Source: Flavobacteriales bacterium
GTDB lineage: Bacteria > Bacteroidota > Bacteroidia > JACJYZ01
Direction of reading: 5' to 3'
NCBI GenBank assembly: GCA_020635855.1
Contig: JACJYZ010000002.1
Location: 682,001-746,000, forward strand
Length of the DNA: 64,000 nucleotides
The notes beneath the pieces were generated by a model that made no database searches, was not told where the DNA came from, and saw nothing but the letters and a program-made list of their open reading frames with translations. Made by a program: the position numbers and the translations under genes. Shown here piece after piece: positions 9,201-16,745 of the stretch. Position 1 is the stretch's first letter. The number at the start of each line of letters is the position of its first letter.

Positions 9201-11777
9201 TAGCTTTAATCCGGCGTAATGTGTGAAAGGATGGAAAGGGATCGAGAAGCGATCCTGGCTGAAATCACCTCCCGGTTCGAAAACCTTGGTCAGGAACTTG
9301 GCGGTCAGCATCCCGGGTGCCCGATTTTCTGATTCGATCTTTCCTTCGATGCGCGTATTTCCTTCCTCATCCACCTTGCCTTCAAAAAGCGTCTGCTCCT
9401 CTGCATAGAATTTGGTGGTAGGGTCGTCAAATACATAATCGTTGTATTTGGGGAAATGTGTGACCGAAGGTGCCAGGGTCAGGTCTACTTTCACATCCAG
9501 GTTCTTTGCCTTTCCGCCGTGCAGCCACTCGGTGTGGAAGGGAATGCCACCCGCCAGTGAAGTAGCGTCGATGCTTTCCGTTCCAAACTTCATATCGATC
9601 TTCAGCCGGTTGGGTTTGATGTTCTCGATCTTGAAAGTTTTGCTGAACTCAATGGCGCCAATCTTAACTTTTCCTCCCCAGTTTCCCGTTGGAGCATCTT
9701 CGTCCGTCTTAAAGGCAAGGCGTGTAAATCCGTCTTCTGACTTGGGGTTTACGATGCGCTTCACCAATTGACCTTCCGGGTTCCGGAATTCGAATACCAA
9801 CGGATGATTCTCCGGGAGTGTCTTGAGTTTATCTTCAAGGATGAAGGTTGCGAAAAGGGAGTCACCCGGGCGCCATACGCCTCTCTCCCCATATAAAAAC
9901 CCCTTCACGCCTTTCTGAATACGTTCTCCTGAAATATCAAACTGACTGAGGGAAAGGGATGAGCCGTCATCCAGTTTCAGATATCCTCTCTCGGCCCCTT
10001 GTTTTGCAATCAACAGGAAGGGCTTTTCCTTCACCGCGATGGTTGCTTTGCCATCTCCATCCGTCGAGGCACTTGCTAGTACCTGCTGGTGATAGTCGAC
10101 CACTTCCAGTGTAACACCTGAAAGGGGAAGGGCAGTGCGCAGGTCGGTTACGAATACCGACATACTTCCTTCTTCTCCTCGTTTGGCAACCAGTCCGATG
10201 TTAGATGCAAGGATGTTCCGGCTGACAGATCTTCTTGATCCGTAGTACGACGGATGACATGGATTGTCCCGTTCGGAATAATCGTAGTCTTCATCATAGT
10301 AATAGTCCTCATAGCCGTCCCAGTAACTAGCATCATGCTCAACCGGAGCATCCTGCCATTTGTCGAACGACTGTGAAATGTCATCGATCTCTCCGTTGTC
10401 TGCATCATTGCACAGGTAGAGGGATTGAGATTTACGGAAGCCAATGGTGATGCGGTAAATGGCCCCAGCCTCTTTTTGAACCAGTTCCCGCAAGTCCAGC
10501 GCATAACGGTTCCATCTTCCCAAGTCCACGATGCCGCTCTGATCCAGCCGGATGGTTTTCTGTAATACCGGTTTGCCCACCCTTGCGAGTTCGTCTTCAC
10601 CCGTGATGTTGTTCACCTGAAGGAACTGTTTGACGTTGCTTTCAAAAATCCGGATAACACGTACGTCAACGGATCTCAGGCTAACAGCTTCAAAAGGAAT
10701 GACCAGTCCGTCCTTGGATTCCGGAAGGATGCCACCTTCACCCACAAACCTGACGGCGGGTTTGAGCACTTCGAATGTTATAGGGAATTCCCTTCTCTCC
10801 TGGGTTTTGTATCCCATGATATTTTGGATGCCAGGTTCTGTGTTCAAGGTACGCTGCCCTTGAATGCGACTGGCTGGATAGATCATGATCTCATTGTCGA
10901 TGATCACATACCTGAGTTGTGATGTGTTGGTGAGTGTGACCAGGCCCCTGAGGTCCTGGTTCTCATCCAATGGGTCGGAGTATTGCAACTTGATGTATTG
11001 ATCGGGATCATGAATGACGCTGTATCCGGTCAGCTTGAAGTCGCCGAGGGCAGGCACCTCTACCTTCTTCTCGTCGGTGATGTCACACCCGATGGCTTTC
11101 CCATTCCATTGGATGATTACTTCCGAAGCATCGTTACCGCGAACAATGCTGTCAACGGTAAAATGGTTCCGCACCTGTCCGATTTCCTGTTGCCATTGGA
11201 TAGGAAGTTGTTTTCCGTTTTGACTTGCTGTTAACGTTTGCTTTACTTTATCAAGTTCTTCAATATCGGCGGTCATCAACTGACCGAAGATGCGCTGCCA
11301 TTGTAGGGTTTTCTTGTCAAAGGCCTTCATGCCTTCAACTTGCACCTCCATGGATTGCCGGAGCGTTTCGAAGTTGAATGCGAATACCTCCAGCGCTTCG
11401 GGTACCTCCATGATTTTGCCGATACCGAATTCCGCATAATACTTTTGGCCGCTGGGTAGGTTTTTGTCGGGCTTGAACTCGATGGTGCTCGCATCAAGCC
11501 ATGTGGTCTTTCCATCAATGGATGGTTGAAAAGAAAAAAGCCTGTCATCAACCGGCCGTGATAATTGCTCGGTAGTGGCCACATCGGAAGTGAAGTGGAT
11601 GCGGATGGACTGATTTCTCTGGATCACCCCTGCCGTATATGCCGAGACATATTGTCCGAATGCAGGATTGATCTCAACGGTTTTGGCTTTGGATTTCGCA
11701 GTTTTTGTAAAAAGAAGTACAGTTGCAGCTACGGTCAGGGCCACTCCGCCGATCAGGAGGATTTTTTTCTTTGTCAT
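6204..11777 (-). CDS. Alpha-2-macroglobulin family protein (bacterial protease trap)
   Basis: This is a 1857-residue exported protein of the bacterial alpha-2-macroglobulin (YfhM-like) family, which traps attacking proteases covalently. The N-terminus is a short basic segment and one hydrophobic stretch (about 6-24). It is followed by macroglobulin beta-domains, a bait-region area and the thioester motif Gly-Cys-Val-Glu-Gln with Cys1406. The thioester helical domain and C-terminal receptor-like domain follow. An acidic, Asp/Tyr-rich insertion (roughly 485-510) is unusual. ATG at 11777 is preferred over a TTG four codons upstream. It is first in a two-gene operon with pbpC. Confidence 0.93.
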   Translation of the reverse strand: MTKKKILLIGGVALTVAATVLLFTKTAKSKAKTVEINPAFGQYVSAYTAGVIQRNQSIRIHFTSDVATTEQLSRPVDDRLFSFQPSIDGKTTWLDASTIEFKPDKNLPSGQKYYAEFGIGKIMEVPEALEVFAFNFETLRQSMEVQVEGMKAFDKKTLQWQRIFGQLMTADIEELDKVKQTLTASQNGKQLPIQWQQEIGQVRNHFTVDSIVRGNDASEVIIQWNGKAIGCDITDEKKVEVPALGDFKLTGYSVIHDPDQYIKLQYSDPLDENQDLRGLVTLTNTSQLRYVIIDNEIMIYPASRIQGQRTLNTEPGIQNIMGYKTQERREFPITFEVLKPAVRFVGEGGILPESKDGLVIPFEAVSLRSVDVRVIRIFESNVKQFLQVNNITGEDELARVGKPVLQKTIRLDQSGIVDLGRWNRYALDLRELVQKEAGAIYRITIGFRKSQSLYLCNDADNGEIDDISQSFDKWQDAPVEHDASYWDGYEDYYYDEDYDYSERDNPCHPSYYGSRRSVSRNILASNIGLVAKRGEEGSMSVFVTDLRTALPLSGVTLEVVDYHQQVLASASTDGDGKATIAVKEKPFLLIAKQGAERGYLKLDDGSSLSLSQFDISGERIQKGVKGFLYGERGVWRPGDSLFATFILEDKLKTLPENHPLVFEFRNPEGQLVKRIVNPKSEDGFTRLAFKTDEDAPTGNWGGKVKIGAIEFSKTFKIENIKPNRLKIDMKFGTESIDATSLAGGIPFHTEWLHGGKAKNLDVKVDLTLAPSVTHFPKYNDYVFDDPTTKFYAEEQTLFEGKVDEEGNTRIEGKIESENRAPGMLTAKFLTKVFEPGGDFSQDRFSIPFHPFTHYAGLKLPKGDATRGMLLTDQDHPVWLVAVDNKGKPAPNRNLKVEFYKVEWRWWWDTSPDNLTSYNNDNWHSPLQQETVTTNEKGEATFNIRINYPDWGRYLVRVTDTESGHSSGKTVYIDWPGWAGRARNDGNGAALLTFNTDKESYTVGEEAVVTIPSAKGGRALLSIESGSKVLQSYWLGTEDGQTVFKLPVTKNFAPNAYLHVTLLQPHGQTVNDRPIRMYGVVPIKVVDPSTELHPEIKMPEVLRPEEDVKITVSEKDGHPMSYTLAIVDEGLLGLTRFKTPDPWPVFYAREALSVKTWDLYDQVIGAYGGKLDKLLAVGGDEVNKPKGGKKAQRFKPVVKYLGPFYLNGGSRTHTVHIPQYVGAVRTMVVAGHDGSYGCAEKSTPVKKPVMVLATMPRVLSPGEKVSLPVTVFAMEKNVRNVAVHIETKGQLKISGQQEQTINFDEPGDQTVNFNLKVIDAIGTGKVTVKATSGSETATYEVELDVRPPNPAEMNVVSQVLDPGASWSPDITAFGLPGTNKATVEISTLPPIDLERHLKYLIQYPHGCVEQTTSGVFPQLYLDALMELPESKHMEINRNINAGIQRLVSFQGPSGGLYYWPGNNSEYSEWGTCYAGHFLIEAAARGYNVPSSFFSNWVNYQSNLAVQWRYSRNNSDLLQAYRLYTLALAKNPDIGSMNRLKEQPGISESARWRLAAAYSIIGQPEAAAKLTQSISTDVKSYHELSYTFGSDDRDLALILETLVLMNKKEDAFKVMKKLSNSLSSDKWMSTQTASYALLSIGKYAKNMSADAMSFQADINGSVMKIENLKKFVAQKKFTLKPGSNKATMKNQSKMGLYVRVIIEGIPKAGEEMESAKDLQISVAYRNLDGKEVDPASIEQGTDFMAVVKVTHAGSRAEDYQQMALTQIFPSGWEIINDRMDGQSETEGYDLPTYEDIRDDRVHMYFNLNRGQTKVFRVLLNASYLGSYYLPAVQSYAMYDESIHARTKGRWVEVIQTPNP

Positions 11778-11869
11778 GTTGATGCGCAATTAGGCAGGCT
11801 GAATGTAAGAAATGGAGGTGATGTATTTGTTGATGTTGAATAATAATTTATCAATCGAAAGAAAGTATC

Positions 11870-12700
11870 TCAGGGGAATCGTTTCAGCTCGGAAAGACTG
11901 AAATTCCAGTCGGGCGTTTCCAGGTCGCGCCCCGCCGGGGGAAGGTAAAACCATGGGTTGTCAGATGAACTTGCCGGATTCCGGAGTACATGCATGCTCT
12001 GGGCGGGCATGTAGCTTTGGGCCAGCATGAAGGCTTTCCTGCCATTCGCATCGGTGGCCATATCCACCACAAGTACAGCGTGGCCCGGACTTCCACCGCG
12101 GATGAATACGTCGCCCACGCGAATGTCATTGGGGTTGGTAACGGGTTGCAATTCGCGACTGAGCGACAGGCTGCCCGCGTAGGTGAACACCTGATTGAGG
12201 TATGCACGAAGGGAAGAGTGGCTGTCATCAGGTTGGGCAGTGTGCTGCCAGGATACCTTGTTGCCGGATATTTTCGGACGGTCTCCTTTTATCCATCTTG
12301 AAAACGGAACTGCATCCCCGCTGGTAAAATGAAAGAGGATATCTTCCATGCGGTTGCTGGCATACAGGTATTCGGCCCGCAGGCGGATCACTGCGTCGGC
12401 GCATTGCTGCAGGTCACGGTTACCGATATCAATGTCAATCACCGCTGCATGACTGGTGCGGTAGGAAAGGATGTTGCCATCATATGAATGGATGGGTGAA
12501 CCCGGAGGCATGAGCGGAAGGTGGCGCAACCACCCGGCAAACCCTTCATCGGATGTACGGGTGAACCCTGATGGGGTCGGAAACCGGTCGTTGATAGATG
12601 TGTAATGGTCCTGGTTTTCAAGCCAGGGGTAAGTATAGGTAGGCGGGGGTGAAGCAGTGAACAGGAACAGGGATATGAAGAGCGTACGGAGTGCGATCAT
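11870..12700 (-). CDS. DUF4846 domain-containing exported protein
   Basis: The 276-residue product starts with a signal peptide (MIALRTLFISLFLF) and then matches the DUF4846 family throughout. Recognisable blocks are GFAGWLRHLPL, NRDLQQCADAVIRLRAEYL, FTSGD and GDVFIRGGSPGHAVLVVD. The SPGHAVLVVD block, with its conserved His, and the LAQSYMPAQ block recall NlpC/P60-like folds, but I would not assign an activity. The frame is open about 46 codons further upstream; I chose ATG at 12700 because the signal peptide begins there. It lies downstream of and on the same strand as the repeat-filled gap. Confidence 0.85.
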   Translation of the reverse strand: MIALRTLFISLFLFTASPPPTYTYPWLENQDHYTSINDRFPTPSGFTRTSDEGFAGWLRHLPLMPPGSPIHSYDGNILSYRTSHAAVIDIDIGNRDLQQCADAVIRLRAEYLYASNRMEDILFHFTSGDAVPFSRWIKGDRPKISGNKVSWQHTAQPDDSHSSLRAYLNQVFTYAGSLSLSRELQPVTNPNDIRVGDVFIRGGSPGHAVLVVDMATDANGRKAFMLAQSYMPAQSMHVLRNPASSSDNPWFYLPPAGRDLETPDWNFSLSELKRFP

Positions 12701-12829
12701 GTAATGGGGTTTATAGGTTAACAGGTGGTGGGCGGGTGGTATTGTATATGATGGTTGATCGTTTTTCGTGGGTCGTTTTTTGGGTGGCGTATGAACGGAT
12801 GCGGGCGATGTGAATGTGCAAATGTGATG

Positions 12830-13650
12830 ATGTGGCAATTTGAAAATGGGGCATCCGGCAAGAGTGAGCTTCGGTGGGTGGGGAAGTCAATGGTTAATAG
12901 TCAATAGTCAATGGGAGTCGGAAGTCATTGACGCGACCGGAGGGAGCCATTGACTGCGCAGCTTACTGACCATTGACTAGCCGCCTTACACATCTGTCTG
13001 CCGCCCATTCCTAATTCGCAATTGACAATACGTAATTGTATTGGGCACACGCGCTTCCCTCCCCGGAACAAGTTCGTCAAATTTCAATTCAGGTATGAGC
13101 GAAAGGGATGTGAAATCTTGCTCAGGTGAGAATAAACGGTGATTTGGTAATTTGAAAATGTGATGATGTGGTAATTTGAAAATGGGGCATCCGGCAAGAG
13201 TGAGCTTCGGTGGGTGGGGAAGTCAATGGTTAATAGTCAATAGTCAATGGGAGTCGGACGTCATTGACGCGACCGGAGGGAGCCATTGACTGCGCAGCTT
13301 ACTGACCATTGACTAGCCGCCTTACACATCTGTCTGCCGCCCATTCCTAATTCGCAATTGACAATACGTAATTGTATTGGGCACACGCGCTTCCCTCCCC
13401 GGAACAAGTTCGTCAAATTTCAATTCAGGTATGAGCGAAAGGGATGTGAAATCTTGCTCAGGTGAGAATAGACGGTGATTTGGTAATTTGAAAATGTGAG
13501 GATGTGGTAATTTGAAAATGGGGCATCCGGCAAGAGTGAGCTTCGGTGGGTGGGGAAGTCAATAGTCAATAGTCAATGGCCGCTCGATTTCATTGACGCG
13601 ACCGGAGGGAGCCATTGACTGCGCAGCTTACTGACCATTGACTAGCCATA
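12830..13650. repeat. 336-bp tandem repeat, about 2.4 copies (composite repeat locus 3)
   Basis: The 1-kb gap between two minus-strand genes is mostly a tandem duplication. The marker TGAAAATGGGGCATCCGG occurs at 12841, 13177 and 13513, giving an exact 336-bp period, and copies 1 and 2 are nearly identical. The third copy is truncated after about 140 bp. Each unit shares blocks with loci 1 and 2 (the CAATTTGAAAATG start, TCAATAG heptamers, CATTGACGCGACCGGAGGGAGC, the CGCCCATTC tail) but lacks the GCTCCC-AAC-GGGAG hairpin. The near-identity suggests recent duplication. No gene is visible in 12701-13702. Confidence 0.93.
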
Positions 13651-13702
13651 CCGCACAAATGACCATTGTTCATCCGAACCACGAAAAACGATCAACGAAC
13701 CC

Positions 13703-15703
13703 CTACATCTGACTTCCGTCTCGGTATCTCCGTTTCTCCAGCAGGTTGCCTTCCTCGTCGTAGAATTTCCACGTGCCGTTTTTCTGGTCGTGTTTGTATC
13801 TGCCCTTGATCTTCAGGTTTCCGTTCGGGTGGTACTCGCGGAAGTTGCCGTGCTTCTCCCCGTCTTTCATGTTCACCTCCAGCATCACACTGCCGTCGGG
13901 GAAGAGTTCCTGGTGGAGGTCGGCATCGAGGTCGTCGGGTGTGATCTCGTCCAGGTTGATGATTTCGTCTTCGGAGACAGACACCATGTGTGTGGTGTCG
14001 GGTTCGTTGCTGGTTTCATGTTTGGCAATGGGATTTGCCCATTTAACCATGGCTGAATCGGGCGGGAGGTAACCGATGGCGAGTTTGGTGTCGAAGCCGT
14101 CACCATCTTCCTTTAAGGTCAGGCCGATCTGGGAGAAACACACCAGGTAGGGTTTGTTCCGGCTGATGTCCTGCCATGTGTCTGCGCTTACCAATGGTTT
14201 CAGGTTGTCTGTGAGTAGCGGCATCTGTACATAAGCAAACACATTCACCTTTTCGTCGAGGTTGCCGGCGAATGCTTTGAAGTCGTCATCGGCGGCCAGG
14301 GTTTCACCGGACTGGTAATCATTGATGATGCGCTTCAATGTTTGGGGATGGTTGCTGAACACCACGAAGTCGCCGATGAAGGTATAGTACGGTTTGTCCA
14401 GTCCCGAAAAGAAATCACCCAGCAGCAGTTTGAAAAATCCTTTCACGGAAAGGAAGCTGATGACATGTCCTTTGTAGGTGATCTCCTTGAACCGGATGGG
14501 GGTTTTTCTTCGCACCTGCGATTTGATGAAGTCGAGGTTTTTCCTGGCCTCTTCCGGGTCGGTGGTTTTCAGGTAGAAAGCCATCTCGTTGTTTTTCCCG
14601 AGGCCGGAAGGTTGCATTTGTACGAAGGCTGCTTCGTCGTCGATCCAGCTGGTGAAGTGTTTCCTGAAATCAATTTTCAGGAGTTTTTCCATTTGGGTGA
14701 TGCGGTGGCGGTAGTTGCTCCAGGCAGCCGTGTCTTTCTGCAGAACCTGTTCCAGGCCATTCAGGAACTTCCCGAAACTACCGAAGCCGAGGCTCAGGCA
14801 GAATGCGGTGTGATGAGGCATCACCGACACTGCGCTTCTTTTCCCTGTGCCTGCGTGCTGAAGGGCCTGGAGGTAAGATGGGATCGAATCATTGGACAGG
14901 GTGAATCCGCGCATCTTCCACAAGGCGTCATCCCATGTAACGGATATACCCGACCAGGCAAGTGCCCGACTCAGGTCGCGCACGTATGGGTTGTCGGCGG
15001 TGGTGTAGCACCGGAGATAATCCTGCAGGCGGTTGTACTGCACGTAGAGGCGCAGCACGTCATCACCATCCGCTTCTTTTTGCACACGGATGAAACGCAG
15101 GTCTCTTCCGATGTCGGGCAGGCTCACTTCGTCAATGCTTTTCTCCACCAGGGTGTGGGTGTAGGATGCCACGAGCAGGTTTTGGATGGCAGAGATATAA
15201 AGGGTTTCCTTGTCTTCCGTATCGTAAAGCTCCACGATGGTATGGTCGTGGTATGTACGCTTGCTGATTTTGTATCCTTCACTGCTGAGGGCATCGGGGT
15301 TGTCGGTCAGGAGGCTTCCCCAGGTAGGGTTTTCGAGGTCGGCGACATAAAGGAAGTCGTAATCATTCCGCTTGATCATGTGGGCGGAGATCAACAGTTG
15401 CCGGTCGCCAATCAGGTCGGTGAGGTACGGGTTGTCGTGCAGCATTGAATCCAGGGCGTCGGCTCCTTCAGCGATCTCATTGAACAGGGGGTGTGTTTTC
15501 AGGTGTTGCCATGCCGGGTTGTTGCTGAGCCGGTCCCATGCGTTGAATGGCTCGGTTGTTTCAATAATATATATGGCGTCTCCGGGTATGGCGTACAATC
15601 CCCGGAGGCCGGCTTCCGATCCGAAGTAGTGGCGGATGAGGGCGAAGGTCATCACCGAAAGGGCCAGCGGGATCAGCAGGATGCGGAGGAGTCGTTTGCT
15701 CAC
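13703..15703 (-). CDS. DUF3352-like membrane-anchored protein with C-terminal MORN/YwqK repeats
   Basis: The 666-residue protein begins with an uncleaved signal anchor (residues 5-25) and a long periplasmic domain resembling DUF3352 proteins of Bacteroidota (IPGDAIYIIETTEP near 38-50). The last 60 residues are MORN-type repeats of the YwqK kind (GEKHGNFREYHPNGNLKIKG, then KNGTWKFYDEEGNL). Such repeats are common surface or membrane-linked modules; despite the database label 'antitoxin' nothing here indicates a toxin-antitoxin system. The start is GTG at 15703, chosen because it places the basic residues before the membrane segment. Function unknown. Confidence 0.72.
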   Translation of the reverse strand: MSKRLLRILLIPLALSVMTFALIRHYFGSEAGLRGLYAIPGDAIYIIETTEPFNAWDRLSNNPAWQHLKTHPLFNEIAEGADALDSMLHDNPYLTDLIGDRQLLISAHMIKRNDYDFLYVADLENPTWGSLLTDNPDALSSEGYKISKRTYHDHTIVELYDTEDKETLYISAIQNLLVASYTHTLVEKSIDEVSLPDIGRDLRFIRVQKEADGDDVLRLYVQYNRLQDYLRCYTTADNPYVRDLSRALAWSGISVTWDDALWKMRGFTLSNDSIPSYLQALQHAGTGKRSAVSVMPHHTAFCLSLGFGSFGKFLNGLEQVLQKDTAAWSNYRHRITQMEKLLKIDFRKHFTSWIDDEAAFVQMQPSGLGKNNEMAFYLKTTDPEEARKNLDFIKSQVRRKTPIRFKEITYKGHVISFLSVKGFFKLLLGDFFSGLDKPYYTFIGDFVVFSNHPQTLKRIINDYQSGETLAADDDFKAFAGNLDEKVNVFAYVQMPLLTDNLKPLVSADTWQDISRNKPYLVCFSQIGLTLKEDGDGFDTKLAIGYLPPDSAMVKWANPIAKHETSNEPDTTHMVSVSEDEIINLDEITPDDLDADLHQELFPDGSVMLEVNMKDGEKHGNFREYHPNGNLKIKGRYKHDQKNGTWKFYDEEGNLLEKRRYRDGSQM

Positions 15704-15949
15704 GGCTGTTGGTTTTTAGGGTGGATGCAGCCGCAAGATCGGGCATTTTCAGGAAAGAGAGGAGGGCTGTTTTGGCCTCATCGATAAAAATCGAACGTTG
15801 AAAGGAGGCAAACCGAAGGTCTGTCTGTTTGTGAGAACAAAGCGTGAACCACCCCCGTAATTATGGGTGTTCAGCGAAGCAGACAGCAAAGACAGCATCG
15901 AGATCGTGTGGGGGTTGTCGCGAGGGGATGGCTGAACAAGATGGGTTCA

Positions 15950-15985
15950 GGGTCAAAAGCGTTGCTTTTGGCCCTACCTCTTTTT
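15950..15985 (+). terminator. Hairpin with T-rich tail between two minus-strand genes
   Basis: An 11-bp stem (GGGTCAAAAGC / GCTTTTGGCCC, one G-T pair, 3-base loop) is followed on the plus strand by a T-rich tail ending TTTTTATAGGGG. It lies 22 bp past the stop of the LytTR gene, so the stem may end that transcript, but the T-run is on the other strand. The rest of 15704-15995 shows nothing else I can support. Confidence 0.45.
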
Positions 15986-15995
15986 ATAGGGGTAA

Positions 15996-16745
15996 CTATT
16001 CATTCATTTGGTGGATGATGTCCATGAGGTGCTGTTTCTTTCTTTGGGATACCGGCAGTTCGGTGTTGTCACTCATCTTCACATACCCGTTGTCTTTGTT
16101 GATGTAGCTTTTCAGGTGTTCCAGGTTGATGAGGTAAGACCGGTGGATGCGTATGAAGCCGGAGGGAACGAGCAGCTCTTCGAACTCCTTCAGCGTTTTG
16201 GCGATCATCAGGCGTTTGCCGTCGGTGAAAAAGAAGCTGGTGTAGTTGCTTTCAGATGTACACCGGACAATCCGCGACAGTTCAATCAGGTGGATGCCAT
16301 CCGACGACTGCAGGGCGATGCGTTTTCTTCCGGCAACAGCTTTCAGGTTGTGAAAGTAGCTTTCCAGGCTCAGTTGCAGTTCTTCCTGTTTTCTGTTGGA
16401 TATGCGTTCGATGGCCTCCTTGAGTTCTTTACCGTTCACGGGTTTGAGCAGGTAATCGAGTGCACTGAACCGGATGGCTTTGATCGCATATTCACTGTAT
16501 GCGGTGGTAAAGATTACTTTGGATGACAGGTGGTTGGTTTGGTCCAGGATGTCGAAGCCGTTGCCATCGGCCAGGCGTACATCCAGGAATACCAGGTCGG
16601 GGTTGCTGTTTTTGAGGATGTCAACGCCGGATTCTACTCCGTCTGCTTCGCCGATGATCTCTACCTCCGGACAGTTTCTTTCAATTTCTTTCCTCAGCGC
16701 CATGCGCGCATGTGTTTCGTCATCGATGATAATGGTACGAATCAT
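15996..16745 (-). CDS. LytTR-type response regulator
   Basis: The 249-residue cytoplasmic regulator has an N-terminal receiver domain with the acidic pair Asp8/Asp9, phospho-acceptor Asp55 in VFLDVRL, and a Lys in LLKPV. A LytTR DNA-binding domain occupies roughly residues 140-245 (FIRIHRSYLINL block). The start at 16745 overlaps the stop of the upstream kinase gene as ATGA, so the two are translationally coupled; another ATG lies three codons upstream at 16754. Its partner is the adjacent propeller-type histidine kinase, which carries a nonsense codon. Regulated genes are unknown. Confidence 0.92.
   Translation of the reverse strand: MIRTIIIDDETHARMALRKEIERNCPEVEIIGEADGVESGVDILKNSNPDLVFLDVRLADGNGFDILDQTNHLSSKVIFTTAYSEYAIKAIRFSALDYLLKPVNGKELKEAIERISNRKQEELQLSLESYFHNLKAVAGRKRIALQSSDGIHLIELSRIVRCTSESNYTSFFFTDGKRLMIAKTLKEFEELLVPSGFIRIHRSYLINLEHLKSYINKDNGYVKMSDNTELPVSQRKKQHLMDIIHQMNE

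Noticed and set aside
14342..15448. Long open frame (368 codons) antisense to the DUF3352-like gene
   Set aside because: It mirrors the real gene's codons, has no recognisable domain, start signal or context, and the minus-strand protein has a clear anchor and family features.
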